NCBI GenBank assembly: GCA_002427325.1
Contig: DIQS01000070.1
Location: 86,094 to 96,782 of the forward strand
From: Cloacimonetes bacterium UBA5456
GTDB taxonomy: Bacteria > Cloacimonadota > Cloacimonadia > Cloacimonadales > Cloacimonadaceae
DNA length: 10,689 nucleotides
Direction: 5' to 3'
Shown: positions 5,474 to 10,689 of the stretch, in pieces
How the letters are laid out: every line of letters begins with the position of its first letter
Position numbering within the stretch: the stretch's first letter is position 1
The notes under the pieces: model-generated
What the model was told of the DNA's origin: nothing
The model's input: the letters and a program-made list of their open reading frames with translations, nothing else
Databases searched by the model: none
Made by a program: the position numbers and the translations under genes

Positions 5474-7638
5474 TGCGCGGTGGAGGCGGCGGTGGACACG
5501 GAAGAGGCTTCGTTGATGACGACCTCAAAGGAAGAATCTATGACCGTAGATTGTATGGCAAGCTTGCCCACTATCTCAAGCCATATCTCAAATGGGTAAT
5601 CATCTCCTTCTTGGTTTTGATGTTGGTCACCGGTGCCGAACTGGTGACTCCGCTTATTCAACAAACAGCGATAGACGAGCATATTGTATCGGACAAGACA
5701 GTGGCGATATTCACCAGTCAGGCGGAGCATGACGACTTTGTAAGCCGCCACAAGGTGCTAAAATATCAGGACTATTCACATGATGGCACTTTCTTTGTGG
5801 TCTTTGCCCCAAAAGAGCGCAACAAGATAGATCAGCCCATCTTGGTTGATCTTGAAGAGCGCGGTATTCTCAGCAAAGTGCCGGTTCAGCTCGTGCCGGA
5901 TAATGCCTACAATCGTGAGTTATTCACCGAGAGATTTAGGCTGATTGAAAGCCCCGAAGACGAGATCGATACATTAGACGGCTATTTCCTGATAGGCGGT
6001 GATAAGATCGCCATCAGGCTCGACAAGCTCGACGAGCTGGGAAACAAAGAAAAGCTTGCTGTGCGCAGCGATTCATCAAGGTCTTTGCTCATCTTGGCTA
6101 TGCTCTTTCTCTTGATTATCACGATACGTTTTATCTCGGGATACTTCCAAACGGTGATTACAACAGTCTTTTCGCAGAGGGCGATGAACGACCTCAGGCA
6201 CGACGTGTTTGCCCATCTCCAACGCATGCCCACCCAATACTTTGACAAAAACCCCGTGGGCAGGCTGGTGACACGTGTGACAAACGACATTCGTGCCATT
6301 GACGAAATGCTTGCCAGCGGCGTGATCACCATCATCCAAGACGTTATTCTCATCATTGCAATCGTCACTTTGATGATGGTTTTGGACTATAAGCTTGCGC
6401 TCGTGAGCATGGCGATTCTCCCCTTAGTTGTGTGGCTGATTGCCTATTTCCGCAAGCGCACGAGGATCATCTATCGTGAAGTGCGCAAATATCTTGCCCA
6501 GCTGAACGCCACTCTTGCCGAACACATTGCAGGGCAGAAGATCATCCAGCTTTTCAACCAATATAGTCACAAGCGTGATGAGTTTGCCGAGATCAATCAG
6601 ACCTATTTTGTGACCTCGATGAAACAGCTCAAGCTCTTCGCCTTTTTCCGCCCCATCATCAACGTATCTTCACAGATTGCAACTGCTGTCATCATCTGGT
6701 ATGGCGGCGGTCAGATCTTGCAAAACATGATTACCATCGGCTTGCTCATGGCATTCACGCAATATATTCGCAGGCTTTTTGAGCCCATCAACGACTTCAG
6801 CGAAAAGATCAACGTCTTGCAAGGTGCACTCGCCGGTGCAGAACGCATCTTTGACCTCATGGATTTGGAGCCTGAGGACTATCGAGACGACATGCACAGC
6901 GAGCTCAAGTTGGTCGGTGAGATAGAGTTTGAGAACGTCTGGATGGCATATAATCCCGGTGAATGGGTGCTGAAAGACATCAGCTTCAAGATCAAGCCCG
7001 GCGAGAAGATAGCCCTCGTGGGACACACCGGCAGCGGCAAGACCTCAATCGTCAATCTGATACTGGGAATGTATCCCTATCAAAAAGGGCGCATACTCAT
7101 CGATGGTAAAGAGTTAGACAAATATGCCTTGCAAGACATTCGCTCAAACGTCGGCATCGTGCAACAGGATGTATTTATCTTCAGCGGAGACATCGCCGAG
7201 AACATCGCTTTGAACAATCAAGACCTTAGTCTCGAAGAGATTACCCAGATGGCGAAGTATGTGAATGCAGACAAGTTCATCCGTCAATTGCCTCAGCAAT
7301 ATCACGAGCCGGTGATGGAGCGCGGCGCCACGCTTTCCACAGGACAGAGGCAGCTCATCGCCTTCGCCCGCGTATTAGCTTATGACCCCTCCATCTTCAT
7401 TCTCGACGAAGCCACCAGCAATATCGACACTGAGACGGAGATTCTCATCCAAGACGCTTTGGAGAAGCTGATTCAAGAGCGGACTTCGATTATCATCGCG
7501 CACAGACTCTCCACGATTCAGCACGCCGATCGCATCATTGTGCTCCACAAGGGCAAGATTGTTGAGATAGGCTCACACTTTGATTTATTGGACAGAAAAG
7601 GCTTATATTACGACCTTTATCGTCTGCAATACACATAA
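5470..7638 (+). CDS. ABC exporter subunit with catalytic Glu and a large extracytoplasmic insertion (heterodimer partner 2)
   Basis: This half-transporter of 722 residues is well above the usual 580-620. TM1 is about 42-63 and TM2 about 205-226, so about 140 residues lie outside the inner membrane between them. The ATPase domain has Walker A GHTGSGKT (518-525), Q566, the variant signature LSTGQ (622-626), Walker B FILDE with D646 and E647, and H678. The Glu and variant signature complement the first subunit, giving one full and one degenerate ATP site. The N terminus has a Gly run (residues 4-9). The start overlaps the upstream stop. AGGAGG (5457-5462) precedes two adjacent ATGs at 5470 and 5473, and the second has the more usual spacing. 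It resembles the BmrD/YheH side of BmrCD-type exporters, which I recall also have an extracellular domain there. Substrate unknown. Confidence 0.93.
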   Translation: MMRGGGGGGHGRGFVDDDLKGRIYDRRLYGKLAHYLKPYLKWVIISFLVLMLVTGAELVTPLIQQTAIDEHIVSDKTVAIFTSQAEHDDFVSRHKVLKYQDYSHDGTFFVVFAPKERNKIDQPILVDLEERGILSKVPVQLVPDNAYNRELFTERFRLIESPEDEIDTLDGYFLIGGDKIAIRLDKLDELGNKEKLAVRSDSSRSLLILAMLFLLIITIRFISGYFQTVITTVFSQRAMNDLRHDVFAHLQRMPTQYFDKNPVGRLVTRVTNDIRAIDEMLASGVITIIQDVILIIAIVTLMMVLDYKLALVSMAILPLVVWLIAYFRKRTRIIYREVRKYLAQLNATLAEHIAGQKIIQLFNQYSHKRDEFAEINQTYFVTSMKQLKLFAFFRPIINVSSQIATAVIIWYGGGQILQNMITIGLLMAFTQYIRRLFEPINDFSEKINVLQGALAGAERIFDLMDLEPEDYRDDMHSELKLVGEIEFENVWMAYNPGEWVLKDISFKIKPGEKIALVGHTGSGKTSIVNLILGMYPYQKGRILIDGKELDKYALQDIRSNVGIVQQDVFIFSGDIAENIALNNQDLSLEEITQMAKYVNADKFIRQLPQQYHEPVMERGATLSTGQRQLIAFARVLAYDPSIFILDEATSNIDTETEILIQDALEKLIQERTSIIIAHRLSTIQHADRIIVLHKGKIVEIGSHFDLLDRKGLYYDLYRLQYT

Positions 7639-7649
7639 AATAATGGCTA

Positions 7650-7694
7650 CAATCAAAATTATGATTGACAAAAAGTTTAACCTTAATTTACTAT
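7650..7694 (+). promoter_or_regulatory. Promoter of the secreted-protein gene, with inverted repeat over the -35
   Basis: TTGACA (-35) at 7665-7670 and TACTAT (-10) at 7689-7694 are spaced by 18 bases. The inverted repeat CAATCA-N6-TGATTG (7650-7667) overlaps the -35 and could be an operator. The ATG at 7730 has a strong ribosome site AGGAGG at 7720-7725, four bases upstream. No terminator was found after the exporter gene, so read-through from it is possible. Confidence 0.6.
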
Positions 7695-7729
7695 GTAAAA
7701 AGACTACAATGTGATCTATAGGAGGATCA

Positions 7730-10522
7730 ATGAGAAAATATTGGTTAGTTATTTTGGCTGTCGTTTTCATGGCCACACTCGGTGCTAACCGGGTTGAATT
7801 GGTTGCCTACGAAGAAACCTTCGATGGCGATGTTTCAGAATGGCATCACTACGACGGCGCCGAAAGCCCGAACAACTGGCACATCCACGAATTTGGCGGA
7901 GCCCAAGGCGACGTCTGGTGGATGGGAGACCCCGATCTTGCATCAGGTGGAAACCCCGGCGGATATTACAACCGTCAATATCTCGTCTTGGACACCCCTG
8001 CGCAAACCCTCACGGCTGCTAATGCCACGCTTACTTTCAAAATGAGACTCGGCCTCGAAACTGTCGGTGGAACCGGCGACTATGACGGCTGGGATTCAGC
8101 AAACGTTCGTATTTCTACAAATGGCGGAACAACTTGGCAGGTGATAACCGGTTCTCCTGCATATCACTTCGCAAGCTCTTATGCCTTTGGTAACATCCAT
8201 GGTGAAGGCGTTGGCGTTCCCGGCTGGGGCGGACAACATACAAACTGGATCAATGCAAGCTTTGATCTGAGTGCATACGTTGGTCAGAGCGTAATGATTC
8301 GCTTTGCCTTCGGTTCTGACCCCGCCTACAACACTACTGACGACCCCACACTCTTTGGATTTATGGTGGACGACATTGCTTTAGGTTCATACGCAAACAA
8401 TGGCGTTGACGATGGTCTGATGGTTGCCAGCAGCATGGTTCCCCTCGGTGGAGACATTTGGCACATTGCCACCGATCCTGCCGCTCCTTCAGCACCTTAT
8501 GTGATGAAAAACCAAAACGCTCAAGGCACTTACAACCAAAACATGTTGAACTATCTCGTCAGCCCCGTCATCACTCTGCCCTCAAGCGGAGAGATCAGAG
8601 CTGACTTCATGATCATGGGCGACTTCAGCGACTCCGGAACTTTCCCGGACACCGCATATTTTGGTTGGGAAATCTCTCCCGATGCCGGATATTCTTGGAT
8701 GTATATGAGCAATCCTTATGGCGATCCAGATGCCAGCAACTACGTCTATTCCGATGCTCCAAGCGTCTGGGCTTCCATGACCGAGAGCTATTCCTTGGAT
8801 GGATACATCACCGAATATGCCGGTCAAGATGTGAGATTCCGCTGGTATTTCCAGAGCCCCAACCTGCCCGTGCAGGGAACGGGAATCATGATCGACAACT
8901 TCCGTATCTACAACGAGATATATATCGCCAATCCCGACGATTTGGAAGCTTTTGTTGACGGCACAAACGTTGAACTTACCTGGACAGCTGCCGGTGGTGG
9001 CGGTGGTGGCGGCGAAGAAGGCTGGCTCCACTATGACAGTGAAAATGGCGGAAACTCCATCGGAACCAACAGCGAATCTGACTTCGACGTTGCGATCAGA
9101 TGGGATGCCTATGGCGAAGAAAACAGCATCAACCCCTACGTTGGCATGAATGTCACCAAGATGAAATTCTTCCCCTGCGAAACGCAATGCGAATATTCAA
9201 TCCGTCTCTATACCGGTGGAGCTAACCAGGTGGTCTATGATCAATTAGTCCCCAACGTTACAATCAACCAGTGGAACGAAATCGTGCTCAACACGCCTTA
9301 CACCATCCCCAGCGGAACTTCGTTTGCAGCAGGATATCGTTGCAACGCCCAAACCGGACACCCTGCAGGTATTGATGACACTGCCGCTGTTGACGGCTTT
9401 GGAAACATGATCAAGCTCGGTGGCTGGAGCTCACTCTTGAGCCTTGCTGACATCGATGGAAACTGGAACATCAGAATCTATGTGGAAGATGCTAACGGCC
9501 GCGAATACGTGATCGGCAACCTCCCCGTAGAGAATGAATCCTATGCCAGCGCTCCCTTTGAGAAAGTTCAAACAAGAACTGTCGAGCGCAGCACTCCCGA
9601 TTTCTATTTGGTTTATCGTGATGGCTTCATGATCAATGAAGTACCCGGATCTCAAACCAGCTTCGTCGATGCAAATGTCGAGCCCGGATTGCACAAATAT
9701 CACGTCACCGCTATGTTCGGACCCTATGAATCTGAGCCTTCAAATAGCGCATACGCCTTCATCGTAGATCCAAACTCAACCGTTTTGGCTTATGATGACG
9801 GTACTTCTGAACAAGGATTATCCGTTGGATCAAACCGCCAGTTAGCAGTTAAATTCGAAACACCGGACGCTCGCCCTGCAACCCTTAAATATGCTGCAGT
9901 GTATGTCCACACCCATAACCCTTCAGCAATCATGCTTCGCGTGTTTGAAGTTGGTCCCGAAGGTCTGCCCGGCGGACAGATCACTCAGATCCAATACCCT
10001 GCCGTAAACGTGGCTCCCGGCTGGAACTACATCCCCTTCACCCAAGAATTGACCATCGAAAATGGGGAGTTCTTCCTCGGAATCTTGGAGACCCCAGGCG
10101 CTTCTCTCATCGGACTTGATACCGATAATAGCGGCCATTCCTACACACAACCCGGCAGCGGATGGGCTCCTTATAGCAACGGTGAAATCATGATTCGTGC
10201 AATCGTCGAACTCGGCGTGGACAACGAAGATGAAGTAGCACCCGTGATCGTTCTGGATGCTAAAAACTATCCTAACCCCTTCAACCCCAATACTACAATT
10301 GCCTTCAGCATTCCCGAAAACGGAATGACTTCAGTGAAGATCTACAACCTCAAAGGACAGATCGTAACCACCTTGGTTAACAAGGACATGGAAAAAGGCA
10401 ATCATAGCATTAATTGGAACGGTTTAGACCATTCCGGCAAAGCTGTTTCCAGCGGAATTTATTTCCTCAAGGTTGAAAACGGCGGCAAATCAGTACAACG
10501 CAAGATCCTGCTTTCCAAATAA
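7730..10522 (+). CDS. Large secreted multidomain protein with type IX secretion C-terminal sorting domain
   Basis: A 930-residue protein likely exported by Sec and then across the outer membrane by the type IX system. Visible order: signal peptide (1 to about 20); two MAM-like beta-sandwich modules (about 28-218 and 223-396), each with a 'VDDI' or 'IDNF' strand near its end; the first half of an Fn3-like domain (about 400-420, ELTW); a run of seven Gly (422-428); about 175-195 inserted residues; the second half of the Fn3-like domain (about 623-680, FYLVYRDG); a beta-rich jelly-roll-like region (about 683-835); and a sorting domain (846-930) opening YPNPFNP and ending with SGIYFLKV and a basic tail. 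I see no HExxH or other clear catalytic motif, so a binding or structural surface role is more likely than an enzyme. It has its own promoter and terminator. Confidence 0.85.
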   Translation: MRKYWLVILAVVFMATLGANRVELVAYEETFDGDVSEWHHYDGAESPNNWHIHEFGGAQGDVWWMGDPDLASGGNPGGYYNRQYLVLDTPAQTLTAANATLTFKMRLGLETVGGTGDYDGWDSANVRISTNGGTTWQVITGSPAYHFASSYAFGNIHGEGVGVPGWGGQHTNWINASFDLSAYVGQSVMIRFAFGSDPAYNTTDDPTLFGFMVDDIALGSYANNGVDDGLMVASSMVPLGGDIWHIATDPAAPSAPYVMKNQNAQGTYNQNMLNYLVSPVITLPSSGEIRADFMIMGDFSDSGTFPDTAYFGWEISPDAGYSWMYMSNPYGDPDASNYVYSDAPSVWASMTESYSLDGYITEYAGQDVRFRWYFQSPNLPVQGTGIMIDNFRIYNEIYIANPDDLEAFVDGTNVELTWTAAGGGGGGGEEGWLHYDSENGGNSIGTNSESDFDVAIRWDAYGEENSINPYVGMNVTKMKFFPCETQCEYSIRLYTGGANQVVYDQLVPNVTINQWNEIVLNTPYTIPSGTSFAAGYRCNAQTGHPAGIDDTAAVDGFGNMIKLGGWSSLLSLADIDGNWNIRIYVEDANGREYVIGNLPVENESYASAPFEKVQTRTVERSTPDFYLVYRDGFMINEVPGSQTSFVDANVEPGLHKYHVTAMFGPYESEPSNSAYAFIVDPNSTVLAYDDGTSEQGLSVGSNRQLAVKFETPDARPATLKYAAVYVHTHNPSAIMLRVFEVGPEGLPGGQITQIQYPAVNVAPGWNYIPFTQELTIENGEFFLGILETPGASLIGLDTDNSGHSYTQPGSGWAPYSNGEIMIRAIVELGVDNEDEVAPVIVLDAKNYPNPFNPNTTIAFSIPENGMTSVKIYNLKGQIVTTLVNKDMEKGNHSINWNGLDHSGKAVSSGIYFLKVENGGKSVQRKILLSK

Positions 10523-10548
10523 AGCAAGAATCTAAACGATAAAACCAT

Positions 10549-10576
10549 CCCCCGTCTCATTGAGGCGGGGGTTTTT
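10549..10576 (+). terminator. Strong rho-independent terminator after the secreted-protein gene
   Basis: CCCCCGTCTC (10549-10558) pairs with GAGGCGGGGG (10562-10571) over 10 positions with one G-U wobble and an ATT loop. Five T follow at 10572-10576. It lies 26 bases after the stop codon. Confidence 0.93.
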
Positions 10577-10623
10577 CTTGCTAAAAAGGCATGATCTGCT
10601 TCGAGATGCAGGCTAAACCATTG

Positions 10624-10689
10624 CTTCCCTATATGGTTCTGCTTAGCTTGCGCTCATGATATGCTCATGGTGATGACCACATCATGACC
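10624..10689 (-). repeat. Palindromic intergenic repeat element, right copy (inverted)
   Basis: The reverse complement of this stretch aligns ungapped with 7-72 (52/66). The conserved box reads CTTCCCTATATG at 10624-10635 on the + strand. The hairpin arms are 10652-10668 and 10673-10689 with loop GGTG, pairing at 14 of 17 positions. The window ends exactly at the last base of the hairpin. In direct orientation, 10652-10685 also matches 7-40 at 30 of 34 bases, because the core is nearly symmetric. Bases 10577-10623 hold no gene that I can see. Confidence 0.75.

Noticed and set aside
7883..7900. 'HIHEFGG' as a metallopeptidase HExxH motif
   Set aside because: The spacing does not give HExxH and no downstream zinc ligand pattern is visible.
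8993..9013. Gly7 codon run as a phase-variable repeat
   Set aside because: The GGT/GGC codons alternate irregularly and the 3-base unit keeps frame, so slippage would change length but not switch the gene off.
8582..9187. 201-residue minus-strand reading frame
   Set aside because: It is antisense to the secreted protein, and I see no recognisable domain or promoter for it.
1..10689. Circular molecule or terminal redundancy from the matching ends
   Set aside because: The direct match is only 30/34 and the better match is inverted, so the ends are repeat copies rather than an overlap. EF-P also argues for a chromosome.

Overview
The window looks like a chromosomal segment from a Gram-negative bacterium of the Fibrobacterota-Chlorobiota-Bacteroidota neighbourhood. 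A Cloacimonadota-like organism is my best guess. The evidence is a TonB-dependent outer-membrane receptor with an N-terminal carboxypeptidase-regulatory-like domain, and a large secreted protein ending in a type IX secretion (Por) sorting domain with the 'YPNPFNP' opening. The taxonomic call is inference. All five genes are on the + strand.

Layout. (1) 1-227: a palindromic repeat element, then a leader with a probable promoter. (2) 234-1017: a two-gene operon of elongation factor P and a 68-residue CxxC/CxC protein of unknown function, closed by a rho-independent terminator at 1042-1073. (3) 1095-3532: a promoter, a cobalamin riboswitch, and a BtuB-like TonB-dependent receptor. The riboswitch shows a probable L5-L13 kissing loop and a strand that can mask the ribosome binding site. 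(4) 3597-7638: a leader with small repeats and hairpins, then two overlapping genes for a heterodimeric ABC exporter. Its two ATP sites are asymmetric in the sequence: Asp replaces the catalytic Glu in the first subunit and the second subunit carries an LSTGQ signature. The second subunit also has a large extracytoplasmic insertion between TM1 and TM2. (5) 7665-10576: a strong-looking promoter, a 930-residue secreted multidomain protein with a split Fn3-like domain, and a strong terminator. (6) 10577-10689: short intergenic DNA ending in a second, inverted copy of the repeat element from the left end.

The genes form four independent transcription units rather than one pathway: translation (EF-P and its small partner), vitamin B12 uptake at the outer membrane, inner-membrane export, and a secreted or surface-anchored protein. 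The least explained items are the 66-base inverted repeats at the two ends (52/66 identical without gaps), the small cysteine protein coupled to EF-P, the exporter's extracytoplasmic insertion, and the interrupted Fn3 domain of the secreted protein. I found no CRISPR array, tRNA, rRNA, transposase, integrase or defence gene, and no clear new multi-gene system.
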